Below the pieces are notes generated by a model. That model ran no database searches and was not told where the DNA came from. It saw only the letters and a list, made by a program, of their open reading frames with translations. A stretch of 64,000 nt of DNA from Burkholderia sp. SRS-46 (GTDB lineage Bacteria > Pseudomonadota > Gammaproteobacteria > Burkholderiales > Burkholderiaceae): the NCBI RefSeq assembly GCF_004343775.1, contig NZ_PTXL01000002.1, positions 62,001 through 126,000 of the forward strand, in the 5' to 3' direction. Within the stretch, counting starts at the first letter, position 1; the number at the start of each line of letters is the position of its first letter. The translations under genes and the position numbers were made by a program. Shown here one piece after another: positions 16,752 through 25,171 of the stretch.

Positions 16752-17111
16752 TCATGCGTCGGCGGCCAGCGCGTCGACATCCGCGACGAACCGCACCGTG
16801 CCGCCGCGCCGGCTCTCGTGGACGAACGCGCGCAGCGCCTGGCTGCGCGCGAGCCAGCCGTCGATGTCGCCGACGATCGCCAGCCCGATCCCGTAGTTCG
16901 CGAACTTCTGCACGATGCCGCCGAGCACGCGGGTTTCGAGCCGGAAGAAATCGGGATGCACGGCCTCGACCGGCGCGGCGACCCAGCTTGCCTGGTGGCC
17001 CCACGCGTCGCCGATCAGCGCGACCGCATCCGCTTCGCTCGCCAGCGCGATCGCATCGCTTGGGCAGACGAGCACGCGGCGCTCGCCGAGGGTCAGCACG
17101 TCAGCAGACAT
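16752..17111 (-). CDS. DUF4180 domain protein
   Basis: A 119-residue protein starting MSADVLTLGERRVLVCPSD, with GGAGAA upstream of the chosen ATG. The block FANYGIGLAIVGDIDGW followed by ALRAFVHESRRGGTVRFVAD (~73-113) is the signature of DUF4180, a small alpha/beta domain of unknown function. It is second in a two-gene operon behind a helix-turn-helix protein, separated by 42 bases. DUF4180 is often found beside small regulators, so it may sense a ligand or bind the regulator; that is inference. Confidence 0.85.
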   Translation of the reverse strand: MSADVLTLGERRVLVCPSDAIALASEADAVALIGDAWGHQASWVAAPVEAVHPDFFRLETRVLGGIVQKFANYGIGLAIVGDIDGWLARSQALRAFVHESRRGGTVRFVADVDALAADA

Positions 17112-17153
17112 CTTCGTTTCTCCGGATTGCGTTGATGAAGGCACGCGGCACGC

Positions 17154-17567
17154 TCAGCCGCGAAACGACTGCAGCAGCATGTCGAGTGTTTGCAGCAGCG
17201 CGGCCGTGTCGCCGAGCGACGCGATGATGACGATCTTGATCCGCCGCAGCCCGGGATCGAAGATCGCTTCGAGATGCACGGCGCTGTCCCGCTGCGTGCG
17301 GCTGTTCAGCACGGCCTGCAGGCTGCGCGCCACGTATTGATGAAGCTCGGGCCGGGCATCCGGCACATCGACGGCAGTGGTGACGCGGGCCGGCTGCGGT
17401 TCGGCCGCCTCGCCGGTGAGGGCCGCGAGATCGGCACGGCGGATGCGGTAGGCTTTGCCGACACGGCTCGCGTTCAGCTTGCCGTCGCGGATGAAGCGAA
17501 GAATGGTTTTCGGGTGAACGCGCAGCCGCTGCGCCGCTTCGTCGACCGTATGGAAATCGTCCAGCAC
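17154..17567 (-). CDS. MerR/excisionase-type helix-turn-helix protein with C-terminal domain
   Basis: A 137-residue protein. Residues 5-52 are an excisionase/MerR-like winged helix (HTVDEAAQRLRVHPKTILRF, then KAYRIRRADLAAL). The remaining ~85 residues form a distinct alpha/beta domain (SAVHLEAIFDPGLRRIKIVIIASLGDTAALLQTL) that I cannot name. It is not a phage excisionase in context: no integrase or phage gene is near. It leads an operon with the DUF4180 gene. The repeated AAGGAACA motif just upstream is a likely autoregulatory operator. Confidence 0.82.
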   Translation of the reverse strand: MLDDFHTVDEAAQRLRVHPKTILRFIRDGKLNASRVGKAYRIRRADLAALTGEAAEPQPARVTTAVDVPDARPELHQYVARSLQAVLNSRTQRDSAVHLEAIFDPGLRRIKIVIIASLGDTAALLQTLDMLLQSFRG

Positions 17568-17887
17568 GTCGCTTGACCCTCAGGTTTGTTCCTTATTGAA
17601 CCTCATCCTATCGTATACAAGGAACAATAAGGAACATTTTCAGCACGCATCGGACGATTCATCGGGCTCCGCGCCGCTGCCCGGCGGCCTGCGCGCGCCC
17701 GCGCGCGCATTCACGCCCGTGCGAAAAAACGCCTATCGTGAAGACAGCACGCCTGTGGCGGGCGGCCCGCTCCACCGTCGCTCGCGCGGCCGGCCGCGCG
17801 CCGCCGCATCACGGCCTGTCCGGAACGCGATCCCGCGCCGTCGCGATCGCCACCCGCGAAACCGCTGAAGAACAAGGAGGCAATCAC
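17568..17887. other. 320-base intergenic region between divergent units
   Basis: The left part holds the AAGGAACA operator. The right part (about 17690-17880) is GC-rich and holds no convincing ORF; it ends with the AAGGAGG ribosome site (17874-17880) of the COG4315 gene. The AT-rich block around 17600-17650 is the probable promoter region for both directions. Confidence 0.5.
17587..17636. promoter_or_regulatory. AAGGAACA operator of the helix-turn-helix/DUF4180 operon
   Basis: TGTTCCTTATTG at 17587-17598 is the exact inverse of CAATAAGGAACA at 17625-17636. A further AAGGAACA lies at 17619-17626, exactly 10 bases (one helical turn) from the one at 17629. The cluster sits 20-70 bases upstream of the regulator's start in an AT-rich stretch. 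Confidence 0.65.
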
Positions 17888-18262
17888 ATGAAAGCCGCGC
17901 TTCTCGCCAGTTCCGCCCTGCTCGCCGTCGCTTGCACGTCGGCCTTTGCCCAAGGTGCCATCACCAAGGTCGAAAACGGCGCGCTGGTCGCCGCGAACGG
18001 GATGACCGTCTACGCGTTCGACCAGGACAAGCCCAACGCCGGCACCAGCGCGTGCACGGGCCAGTGCGAAAGCTTCTGGCCGCCGTACAAGGCCAGCGCG
18101 AACGACGCGCCCGCCGGACCGTACACGATCGTCAAGCGCGAGGACGGCACGCCCCAATGGGCCTACAAGGGCCGGCCGCTGTATTTCTTCTCGAAGGACA
18201 TGAAACAGGGCGACCGCAACGGCGACAACTTCAAGAACATGTGGCACGTGGTCGCGCCGTAA
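17888..18262 (+). CDS. COG4315-type secreted lipoprotein-repeat protein
   Basis: A 124-residue protein with a signal peptide of ~22 residues (ends AFA-Q). The mature chain contains the repeats of the 'secreted repeat of unknown function' family: GMTVYAFDQDKPNAGTSACTGQC.ESFWPPY in the first, and PQWAYKGRPLYFFSKDMKQGD followed by MWHVV in the second. Such proteins are periplasmic or exported, and their role is not established. The ATG follows a strong AAGGAGG 7 bases upstream. A hairpin terminator closes the unit, so the gene is monocistronic. Confidence 0.88.
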   Translation: MKAALLASSALLAVACTSAFAQGAITKVENGALVAANGMTVYAFDQDKPNAGTSACTGQCESFWPPYKASANDAPAGPYTIVKREDGTPQWAYKGRPLYFFSKDMKQGDRNGDNFKNMWHVVAP

Positions 18263-18282
18263 GCCCCGGCAACGCCCGACGC

Positions 18283-18319
18283 AAAAAAAGCCTGGCCGGA
18301 TCGCGCCGGCCAGGCTTTC
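18283..18319. terminator. Bidirectional rho-independent terminator
   Basis: AGCCTGGCCGG and CCGGCCAGGCT form an 11-bp stem with a 6-base loop, with AAAAAAA on the left and TTTC on the right. It lies between the convergent COG4315 and dehydrogenase genes and can serve both. Confidence 0.9.
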
Positions 18320-18358
18320 ATCGTTCGCATCACCCGCTACCCGGGCGGGCGCTGCGCG

Positions 18359-19876
18359 TCAGCGGTTCGACGGGAAGCTGAACACCGTTCCCTCGCGCAC
18401 GCCGGCCGACGGCCAGCGCTGCGTGATCGTCTTGCGCTTCGTGTAGAACCGCACCGCGTCCGGGCCGTATGCGTGCAGGTCGCCGAACAGCGAGCGCTTC
18501 CAGCCGCCGAACGAGTGATACGCGACCGGCACCGGCAGCGGCACGTTGATGCCGACCATGCCGATCTGGATGTTGTCGCTGAAGTAGCGCGCCGCCTCGC
18601 CGTCGCGCGTGAACAGGCACGTGCCGTTGCCGTATTCGTGCGCGTCGATCAGCGCCATCGCCTCGTCGAGCGACTTCAGGCGGATCACGCCGAGCACCGG
18701 CCCGAAGATCTCGTGCTGGTAGATCGGCATGCCGGGCTTCACGTCGTCGAACAGGCACGGGCCGAGGTAGTAGCCGCCGTCGTGGCCGTCGACCTTCACG
18801 CCGCGGCCGTCGACCACCAGCTTCGCGCCGGCCGCGACGCCGGCCTCGACGAAACCCGTCACCTTCTCGAAATGCTGCTGCGTGACGAGCGGGCCCATGT
18901 CGACGCCCGCGCCGCTGCCCGGCCCGACCTTCATCTTCTCGATCTCGGCCTTCAGGCCCGCGACGACCGCGTCGCCCGTCTCGTCGCCGATCGCGACGAC
19001 CAGCGGAATCGCCATGCAGCGCTCGCCGCACGAGCCGTACGCGGCGCCCATCAGCGCGTTCACCGCGTTGCCGATGTCGGCGTCCGGCATCACCACCGCG
19101 AAGTTCTTCGCGCCGCCGAGCGCCTGCACGCGCTTGCCGTGCGCGCAGCCGGTCGAGTAGATATATTCCGCGATCGGCGTCGAGCCGACGAAGCTCACCG
19201 CCTTCACGCGCGGGTCGGTCAGGATCGTGTCGACCGCCTCCTTGTCGCCGTTCACGACGTTCAGCACGCCCGGCGGCAGGCCCGCTTCGAGCGCCAGCTC
19301 GGCCATCCGCAGCGTCGACGACGGCGTGCGCTCCGACGGCTTCAGCACGAACGTATTGCCGCACGCGACGGCCATCGGCCACATCCACAGCGGCACCATC
19401 ACCGGGAAGTTGAACGGCGTGATGCCGGAGACGGCGCCGAGCGCCTGGAACTCGCTCCACGAGTCGATCGCCGGGCCCACGTTCTTGCTGTGCTCGCCCT
19501 TCAGCAGCTCGGGCACGTAGGTCGCGTACTCGACGTTCTCGATGCCGCGCTGCAGCTCGCCCATCGCGTCGGCGAGCACCTTGCCGTGCTCGGCCGTGAT
19601 CAGCGCGCACAGCTCGTCGGCGTGCTCCTCCAGCAGCGTCTTGAAGCGGCTCATCACGCGCGCGCGCTTCAGCGGCGGCGTGTTGCGCCACGCCGGGAAC
19701 GCGGCCTGCGCGGACGCGATCGCTGCCTCGACGGTCGGCTTGTCGGCGAGCGCGACGCTCTTGTCCGACACGCCGGTCGCCGGATCGAACACCGGCTGCA
19801 CGCGGCTGCCGCCGTCGACGCGCTTGCCGTCGATCAGGTGGCCAAGGGTGGAAGTGACGTTGCTATCGTGTTTCAT
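18359..19876 (-). CDS. mmsA: CoA-acylating (methyl)malonate-semialdehyde dehydrogenase
   Basis: A 505-residue aldehyde dehydrogenase of the CoA-acylating MmsA/BauC group. It converts malonate semialdehyde (or methylmalonate semialdehyde) with NAD+ and CoA to acetyl-CoA (or propionyl-CoA) and CO2. The catalytic cysteine is Cys287 in YGSCGERCMA, the motif that distinguishes this group from hydrolytic aldehyde dehydrogenases. ITPFNFPVMVPLWMWPMA near residue 152 is also diagnostic. It lies 54 bases behind an omega-amino acid:pyruvate transaminase gene. By analogy with Pseudomonas bauA/bauC, the pair turns beta-alanine into malonate semialdehyde and then acetyl-CoA. Use in valine or inositol breakdown is an alternative role. 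Confidence 0.93.
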   Translation of the reverse strand: MKHDSNVTSTLGHLIDGKRVDGGSRVQPVFDPATGVSDKSVALADKPTVEAAIASAQAAFPAWRNTPPLKRARVMSRFKTLLEEHADELCALITAEHGKVLADAMGELQRGIENVEYATYVPELLKGEHSKNVGPAIDSWSEFQALGAVSGITPFNFPVMVPLWMWPMAVACGNTFVLKPSERTPSSTLRMAELALEAGLPPGVLNVVNGDKEAVDTILTDPRVKAVSFVGSTPIAEYIYSTGCAHGKRVQALGGAKNFAVVMPDADIGNAVNALMGAAYGSCGERCMAIPLVVAIGDETGDAVVAGLKAEIEKMKVGPGSGAGVDMGPLVTQQHFEKVTGFVEAGVAAGAKLVVDGRGVKVDGHDGGYYLGPCLFDDVKPGMPIYQHEIFGPVLGVIRLKSLDEAMALIDAHEYGNGTCLFTRDGEAARYFSDNIQIGMVGINVPLPVPVAYHSFGGWKRSLFGDLHAYGPDAVRFYTKRKTITQRWPSAGVREGTVFSFPSNR

Positions 19877-19930
19877 CGTTGAGGCTCGTTCGTGAATTCG
19901 GTCAGTCGTACGGCAGGCCGGCGGCGCCGC

Positions 19931-21289
19931 TCAGTCCACTTCGTTCAGCGCGTCGGACAGCGCGTTCACGAGGTTGTCGATCTCGCGCTTCTCCGAGATG
20001 AACGGCGGCGCGAGCTGGATCGTGTCGCCGCCGTAGCGCACGTAGAAGCCCTTCGCCCAGCAGCGCATCGCGATCTCGTACGGGCGGCGCGCCGGCTCGC
20101 CGGGCAGCGCCGCGATCGTCAGGCCCGCGGCGAGCCCGCAGTTGCGGATGTCCGCGACATGGCGCTGGCCCTTCAGCCCGTGCACGGCCGCCTCGAAATG
20201 CGGCGCGAGCTCGCGCACGCGGTTGATCGCATCCTCCTTCACGAGCAGGTCGAGCGCCGCGACGCCCGCCGCGCACGCGACCGGGTGCGCCGAGTACGTG
20301 TAGCCATGCGGGAACTCGAGCATGTACTCGGGGCCGCCGGCGGCCATGAACGTGTCGTAGATGTCCTTCTTCGCGACCACCGCGCCGAGCGGCTGCGCGC
20401 CGTTGGTCACCTGCTTCGCGATGTTCAGGATGTCCGGCGTCACGCCGAACGCTTCCGCGCCCGTCAGCGCGCCGGCGCGGCCGAAGCCCGTGATGACCTC
20501 GTCGAAGATCAGCAGGATGTCGTGCGCGGTGCAGATGTCGCGCAGGCGTTGCAGATAGCCCTTCGGCGGCACGATGACGCCCGCCGAGCCCGCGAACGGC
20601 TCGACGATCACCGCCGCGATGTTCGACGCGTCGTGCAGCGCGATCAGGTCGAGCAGGCGGTCGGCCAGCTCGGCGCCGTGTTCCGGCAGGCCGCGCGAGA
20701 ACGCGTTCTGCGGCAGGTGCGTGTGCGGCAGGAAATCGGCGTCGATGCCCTGGCCGAACAGCTTGCGGTTCGCGCCGATGCCGCCGACCGAGATGCCGCC
20801 GTAGTTCACGCCGTGATAGCCCTTCTCGCGGCCGATCAGGCGCGTCTTGGTGCCCTTGCCCTTCGCGCGCCAGTACGCGCGGGCCAGCTTCAGCGACGTG
20901 TCGGTCGCCTCCGAGCCGGAGCTCGTGAAGAACACGTAGTCGAGGCCGGCCGGCGTCAGGTCCTTGATCTTGTTCGCGAGCTCGAACGACTTCGGGTGGC
21001 CGTACTGGAACGCCGGCGCGTAGTCGAGCTGCGCAACCTGGCGGCTCACGGCTTCGGTGATCTCGGTGCGGCCGTGGCCGAGGCCCGTGCACCACAGGCC
21101 CGACAGGCCGTCGTAGATCTTGCGGCCTTCCGCATCCGTGTAATACGCGCCCTTGGCCGACACGATCATGCGCGGATCGGCCTTGAACTGGCGGTTGGCG
21201 GTAAACGGCATCCAGTGCGCGTCGAGCCACGCGGCATCGGTGCGCAGGGTCGTGTCGTCCTGTTGGGCAGCGGTGATGATGTCGGTCAT
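19931..21289 (-). CDS. bauA: Omega-amino acid (beta-alanine):pyruvate aminotransferase
   Basis: A 452-residue class III PLP aminotransferase. The internal-aldimine lysine is Lys292 (NIAKQVTNGAQPLGAV), the PLP-phosphate SSGSEATD motif is near 123-130, and IFDEVITGFGR with the PLP-contacting Asp is near 261-271. The opening HWMPFTANRQFKADPRMI matches the beta-alanine:pyruvate transaminase subgroup. It moves the amino group of beta-alanine to pyruvate, giving malonate semialdehyde and alanine. The dehydrogenase gene that consumes the product is next in the operon and a LysR gene is divergent, as in the bau locus of Pseudomonas. The symbol is by analogy. Confidence 0.9.
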   Translation of the reverse strand: MTDIITAAQQDDTTLRTDAAWLDAHWMPFTANRQFKADPRMIVSAKGAYYTDAEGRKIYDGLSGLWCTGLGHGRTEITEAVSRQVAQLDYAPAFQYGHPKSFELANKIKDLTPAGLDYVFFTSSGSEATDTSLKLARAYWRAKGKGTKTRLIGREKGYHGVNYGGISVGGIGANRKLFGQGIDADFLPHTHLPQNAFSRGLPEHGAELADRLLDLIALHDASNIAAVIVEPFAGSAGVIVPPKGYLQRLRDICTAHDILLIFDEVITGFGRAGALTGAEAFGVTPDILNIAKQVTNGAQPLGAVVAKKDIYDTFMAAGGPEYMLEFPHGYTYSAHPVACAAGVAALDLLVKEDAINRVRELAPHFEAAVHGLKGQRHVADIRNCGLAAGLTIAALPGEPARRPYEIAMRCWAKGFYVRYGGDTIQLAPPFISEKREIDNLVNALSDALNEVD

Positions 21290-21393
21290 GTCGGTCGGCG
21301 CGGCGCGCCCCTCCTCCTGGGTAGATGTTGCGCATTGTCGGGACGCCGATTAGTCTTTTGAATATCGCAATATCAATGTTCACTTGCGCAACT

Positions 21394-22353
21394 ATGCAAG
21401 CAAAGAAACCGAAGAGCCGCGCGCTGCTCGGGCAGCTCAGCGACATGGACCTGCGGCTGCTGCGGGTCTTCAAGGGCGTCGTGCAGTGCGGCGGAATGGC
21501 GGCGGCCGAGCTGGAGCTGAACATCGGCATCTCGACCATCAGCCGCCACGTGAAGGATCTCGAAACCCGCCTCGGCCTCGTGCTGTGCCGGCGCGGCCGC
21601 GCGGGCTTCACGCTGACGCCCGAGGGCCAGACGGTCTACGAGGAGACGCTGCGGCTGCTCGCGTCGATGGAGGCGTTCCGCAGCCGGGTCGACGGGATCC
21701 ACGACCGGATGGGCGGCGAGCTGCACGTCGCGGTGTTCGACAAGACCGCGACCAACCCGGACGCGCGCCTCGGCGACGCGATCCGCCAGTTCGCCGACGA
21801 AGCGCCGGACGTCGCGCTGAACCTGCACGTCGCGTCGATCAACGAGGTCGAGCGCGGGATCATCGACGGCAGCTACCAGGTCGGGATCATCCCGGCGCAC
21901 CGCAGCTCCGGCAGCCTCGTGTATGCGGAGCTGTTCGGCGAGCGGATGCTGCTGTACTGCGGCCGCCAGCACCCGCTGTTCGATGCGCCGCACGGCAAGC
22001 TCACGTGGACGACGATCCGCCACCACGCGTTCGCGGGGCTCGGCTTCCATTCGCCGAACATGGAGCTCAGCCACCGCGCCAAGCTCACGCGCAGCGCGAC
22101 CGCGTCCGACCAGGAGTCGATCGCGACGCTGGTCCTGTCCGGACGCTATCTCGGCTTCCTGCCGGACCATTACGCGGAAAGCTTCGAGAACAAGGGACTG
22201 ATGCAAGCGATCGCGCCGCACCGCTTCAACTACCTGTGCCGGTTCGTGAGCCTGCTGCGGCGCTCGCCGCGGCCGTCGCGGGCGGCGCTGCTGTTCCAGT
22301 CGTGCCTGGAAGCCGCGCACGGGGCGAGCAGGCAAGGCGGCGCGAGCGCGTAG
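21394..22353 (+). CDS. bauR: LysR-family regulator of the beta-alanine operon
   Basis: A 319-residue LysR protein. The helix-turn-helix is at ~18-75 (DLRLLRVFKGVVQCGGMAAA, with STISRHVKDLETRLGL). I chose the ATG opening MQAKKPKSRALL; upstream in-frame starts would enter the promoter region. It is divergent from the transaminase gene with 104 bases between, the classical layout for a LysR activator, and matches the position of BauR beside bauA in Pseudomonas. The intergenic region has two TTGCGCA words (from 21328 and 21383) and a near-palindromic ATATCGCAATAT that could be contact sites. The inducer is presumably beta-alanine or its semialdehyde; this is inference. Confidence 0.85.
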   Translation: MQAKKPKSRALLGQLSDMDLRLLRVFKGVVQCGGMAAAELELNIGISTISRHVKDLETRLGLVLCRRGRAGFTLTPEGQTVYEETLRLLASMEAFRSRVDGIHDRMGGELHVAVFDKTATNPDARLGDAIRQFADEAPDVALNLHVASINEVERGIIDGSYQVGIIPAHRSSGSLVYAELFGERMLLYCGRQHPLFDAPHGKLTWTTIRHHAFAGLGFHSPNMELSHRAKLTRSATASDQESIATLVLSGRYLGFLPDHYAESFENKGLMQAIAPHRFNYLCRFVSLLRRSPRPSRAALLFQSCLEAAHGASRQGGASA

Positions 22354-22402
22354 CGGACCAAGGGGCACCAGCGGGCGCCCGTCAATCCTTGCGCATGCAA
22401 AG

Positions 22403-22428
22403 GTTATCGCGTCAATTGTCTCGATAAC
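22403..22428. promoter_or_regulatory. Inverted repeat upstream of the Bcr/CflA transporter
   Basis: GTTATCG (22403-22409) and CGATAAC (22422-22428) are perfect inverted arms separated by 12 bases, about 100 bases ahead of the transporter's ATG and 50 bases after the LysR stop. It could be a regulator site; the cognate protein is not evident. Confidence 0.45.
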
Positions 22429-22526
22429 AGGCACAATGTGTGCCGCCGATGACGCCGGCCGCACGCGCGTTCGAGATTCGAACGTGAACACGTCGTGCCG
22501 CCGGCGCCCGTTATTCCGATGCCGTC

Positions 22527-23792
22527 ATGAGCCACACGATTCCCGACCACGCCGCCGCGCCCGCGCGCACCCCGAACACCCCGCGCTTCCTGCTGTTCCT
22601 GATCTGCATGTTCGCTTCCGCCGGGCAGCTCGCGATCGACATCTACGTGCCCGCGCTGCCGGCGATGGCGCGCTATTTCGCGACGTCGCCGCAGGCGATC
22701 CAGTCGAGCGTGTCCGGCTACATGGCCGCCTACGCGTTCGGCCAGCTCGTGTTCGGGCCGATCGCCGACGCCTATGGGCGCAAGCGCGTGCTGGCCTTCG
22801 GGCTGGTCGTCTACACGATCGGCTGCCTGCTGTCGCTCGGCGCGCAGAACCTGGAAACCTTCCTGCTGGCGCGCTGCCTGCAGGGCTTCGGCATCGCGAC
22901 CACCAACCTGATGGCGAAGGCCATCATCACCGATTCTTTCTCCGGCCAGGCGCTGCTGCATGCGTTCACCTACATGTCGATCGCGTGGGGGCTCGCGCCG
23001 ATCATCGCGCCCGTGATCGGCGCCCACCTGCAGACGTGGTTCGGCTGGCAGGCCTGCCTCGTGTTCCTGCTCGTCTATTCGCTGCTGATGTGGGCGGTGC
23101 TGTGGCGCTATCGCGAAACCTTGCCGAGGCCGGTGCGGCTCGAGCCGCGCACGCTGGTCGCCAACACCGGCAAGGTGCTGTCGAGCCCCGTGTTCCAGAG
23201 CTGCTTCCTCGCGCAGGGGCTGTGCTACAGCATCCTGCTGGTATTCAACATCATCGGGCCGTTCATGGTGCAGAACACGCTGCACAAGCCGCCGACCTAT
23301 TTCGGCTATCTCGCGCTCGGCATCGGCTTGATGTATTTCCTCGGTGGCCTGTCGAACCGCGTGCACGGCCCGCGCCTGCCGTCGCCGGAGCGGCGGCTGC
23401 TGATCGGCTCGCGCGTGATGGCCGGCGCGGCGATCGCGATGCTGGTGCTCGCGCTGACGGTCGGCCTGCAGGTCTGGACGCTCGCCACGCCGGTGCTCGT
23501 GATGGGCTTTTGCGCCGGCGCGATGTATCCGACGCTGATGGCCAAGGGCAATTCGCTGTTCCCGCACATCGCGGGCCTGACGAGCGCGATCCTCGGCTGC
23601 GCGCTGCTGCTCGTGTCGTCGGCGATGATGGGGCTCGCGGGCTTCGTGTCGGTGCATGAGCTGACGCCGCTCGCGCTGTTCTTCGTGATCCTCGCGGTCA
23701 CGGTCGTCGTGATGGTGACGAAGCTGCTGCGGCATCTCGCGCAGCAGCCGCAACCGGGCGCGACGGTGCGCGGCGGCGGCGAGGCGGCATAA
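22527..23792 (+). CDS. MFS multidrug transporter, Bcr/CflA type
   Basis: A 421-residue major facilitator with twelve membrane helices. The first-helix region has QLAIDIYVPALPAMARYFATSP and the motif A loop reads FGPIADAYGRKRVLAFGLVV. Both are typical of the DHA1 Bcr/CflA drug-efflux group, and the arginine in ARCLQGFGIA matches its fourth-helix motif B. Such pumps export bicyclomycin, chloramphenicol or small metabolites. It is transcribed alone from a region carrying an inverted repeat. The substrate cannot be inferred. Confidence 0.88.
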   Translation: MSHTIPDHAAAPARTPNTPRFLLFLICMFASAGQLAIDIYVPALPAMARYFATSPQAIQSSVSGYMAAYAFGQLVFGPIADAYGRKRVLAFGLVVYTIGCLLSLGAQNLETFLLARCLQGFGIATTNLMAKAIITDSFSGQALLHAFTYMSIAWGLAPIIAPVIGAHLQTWFGWQACLVFLLVYSLLMWAVLWRYRETLPRPVRLEPRTLVANTGKVLSSPVFQSCFLAQGLCYSILLVFNIIGPFMVQNTLHKPPTYFGYLALGIGLMYFLGGLSNRVHGPRLPSPERRLLIGSRVMAGAAIAMLVLALTVGLQVWTLATPVLVMGFCAGAMYPTLMAKGNSLFPHIAGLTSAILGCALLLVSSAMMGLAGFVSVHELTPLALFFVILAVTVVVMVTKLLRHLAQQPQPGATVRGGGEAA

Positions 23793-23914
23793 GCGCGTCG
23801 CGCGACGGGGCATCGATTCGCGGCGGTGCGCCGTTGCCGCCAGCCTGTTCGGCACGCGCATCGCGCTCTGCGATAATGCCGGCTCCCCCGATTTCCGCCG
23901 ATCGCCCGCCGCCC

Positions 23915-24406
23915 ATGACGCACCCGTCCGCCCCGTTCCCGACCGACCTGCCGCCGATCTCGTGCCTGCCCGGCGACGCGCTGCCGTGGCTGCCGATGAG
24001 CCCGGACCTGCCGGGCCTCGAGATCAAGTACCTGCACATCAACGCGGCCGAGGACACGCTCACCGCGCTGCTGAAGATGCCCGCCGGCGGCACGCTGCCG
24101 CGCCATCGCCACGACGGCCAGGTGTTCGTCTACACGCTGCAGGGCGCGTGGCGCTACCGCGAATACGACTGGATCGCGCACGCCGGCTCGACGGTACTCG
24201 AACCGGCCGGCTCGGTCCATACGCCGGAGACGCTCGGCGGCGACGGCGCCGACGTGATCACGTTCAACGTGATGCGCGGCGACCTCGTGCTGCTCGACGA
24301 CGACGGCCGCGAAACCGCGCGGGAGAATTGCCGTGTCGCGCTGCTGCGGCAGCGCAAGCACGCGCGCACGGCACCGGATGCCGTGGCGCCGTTCGTCACG
24401 CGCTGA
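23915..24406 (+). CDS. Cupin protein, 2,4'-dihydroxyacetophenone dioxygenase-like
   Basis: A 163-residue single-domain cupin starting MTHPSAPFPTDLPPISC. The first cupin motif is GGTLPRHRHDGQVFVYTLQG (~71-90), offering metal-binding His and Gln/Glu ligands. The second is EPAGSVHTPETL (~107-118), with the last His. The overall pattern matches the family that includes 2,4'-dihydroxyacetophenone dioxygenase, which cleaves an aliphatic C-C bond in a bacterial aromatic pathway. No other gene of that pathway is adjacent, so the substrate is uncertain. An ATG 39 bases upstream is an alternative start. Confidence 0.78.
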   Translation: MTHPSAPFPTDLPPISCLPGDALPWLPMSPDLPGLEIKYLHINAAEDTLTALLKMPAGGTLPRHRHDGQVFVYTLQGAWRYREYDWIAHAGSTVLEPAGSVHTPETLGGDGADVITFNVMRGDLVLLDDDGRETARENCRVALLRQRKHARTAPDAVAPFVTR

Positions 24407-24526
24407 GGTCGCGGTGCCCGGCACGGCTGGCGGCGCCGCAGGCCGCCCGCCGCTGCTTTGACTTCGCTCCTTGCGTGCACTAGATTCGAACCACGCTGCG
24501 CGCCGCGCCGTGCAAGGAGCACCGCC

Positions 24527-25171
24527 ATGACTCCGTGGGAAATCCAGGGCACCGAGCTGATGAACTGCAACTGCTCATACGGTTGCCCGTGCCAGTTCAA
24601 TGCGCCGCCGACGCGCGGATTTTGCGCGGCGATGGGCGCGATCTCGATCGACAGCGGCCATTACGGCGATGTGCGGCTCGATGGCGCCAGCCTCGCGCTG
24701 GTCTACCAGTGGCCGGGGCCGGTGCATGAAGGCAACGGCCGGTTCCAGCCGATCGTCGACGAACGGGCCAGCCCCGCGCAACGCGACGCCCTGCTGAAGA
24801 TCATGACGGGCCAGGATACCGAGCCGTTCGCGACGATGTTCGCGGTCTACGCGTCGACGCTCGCGCAGACTTTCGAGCCGGTGTTCGCGAAGATCGACTT
24901 CGACGTGGACGTCGACGCCCGGCGCGGCCGGATTCACGTCGACGGCGTGTTCGACGTCGCCGGCGAGCCGATCCGCAACCCCGTGACGGGCGACCCGCAT
25001 CGCGTGAGGATCGACCTGCCGCACGGCTTCGAATTCGAGCTGGCCGAAGTCGGCTCCGGCACCAGCCGCTCCCGTGGCAATCTCGCACTGGATTTCCAGG
25101 ATTCCTACGCGCAATTCGCGCGACTGCACATGAACAACCAGGGGCTGGTTCGGCATCGCGCCGCCGCATGA
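24527..25171 (+). CDS. DUF1326 domain protein with CxCx3CxC motif
   Basis: A 214-residue protein starting MTPWEIQGTELMNCNCSYGC, with AAGGAG 8 bases upstream. Residues 14-22 give Cys-x-Cys-x3-Cys-x-Cys, an obvious candidate metal or thiol centre and the hallmark of DUF1326. The rest is a mixed alpha/beta domain with no known activity. Its stop codon overlaps the start of the DUF2182 gene by 4 bases (ATGA), so the two are translationally coupled and probably act together. Function unknown; a role in metal handling is suggested only by the cysteines. Confidence 0.88.
   Translation: MTPWEIQGTELMNCNCSYGCPCQFNAPPTRGFCAAMGAISIDSGHYGDVRLDGASLALVYQWPGPVHEGNGRFQPIVDERASPAQRDALLKIMTGQDTEPFATMFAVYASTLAQTFEPVFAKIDFDVDVDARRGRIHVDGVFDVAGEPIRNPVTGDPHRVRIDLPHGFEFELAEVGSGTSRSRGNLALDFQDSYAQFARLHMNNQGLVRHRAAA

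Noticed and set aside
17154-17567. Phage excisionase and hence a prophage or integrative element.
   Set aside because: The winged helix is excisionase-like, but there is no integrase, attachment repeat or phage gene. The protein has an extra C-terminal domain and an operon partner with its own operator.
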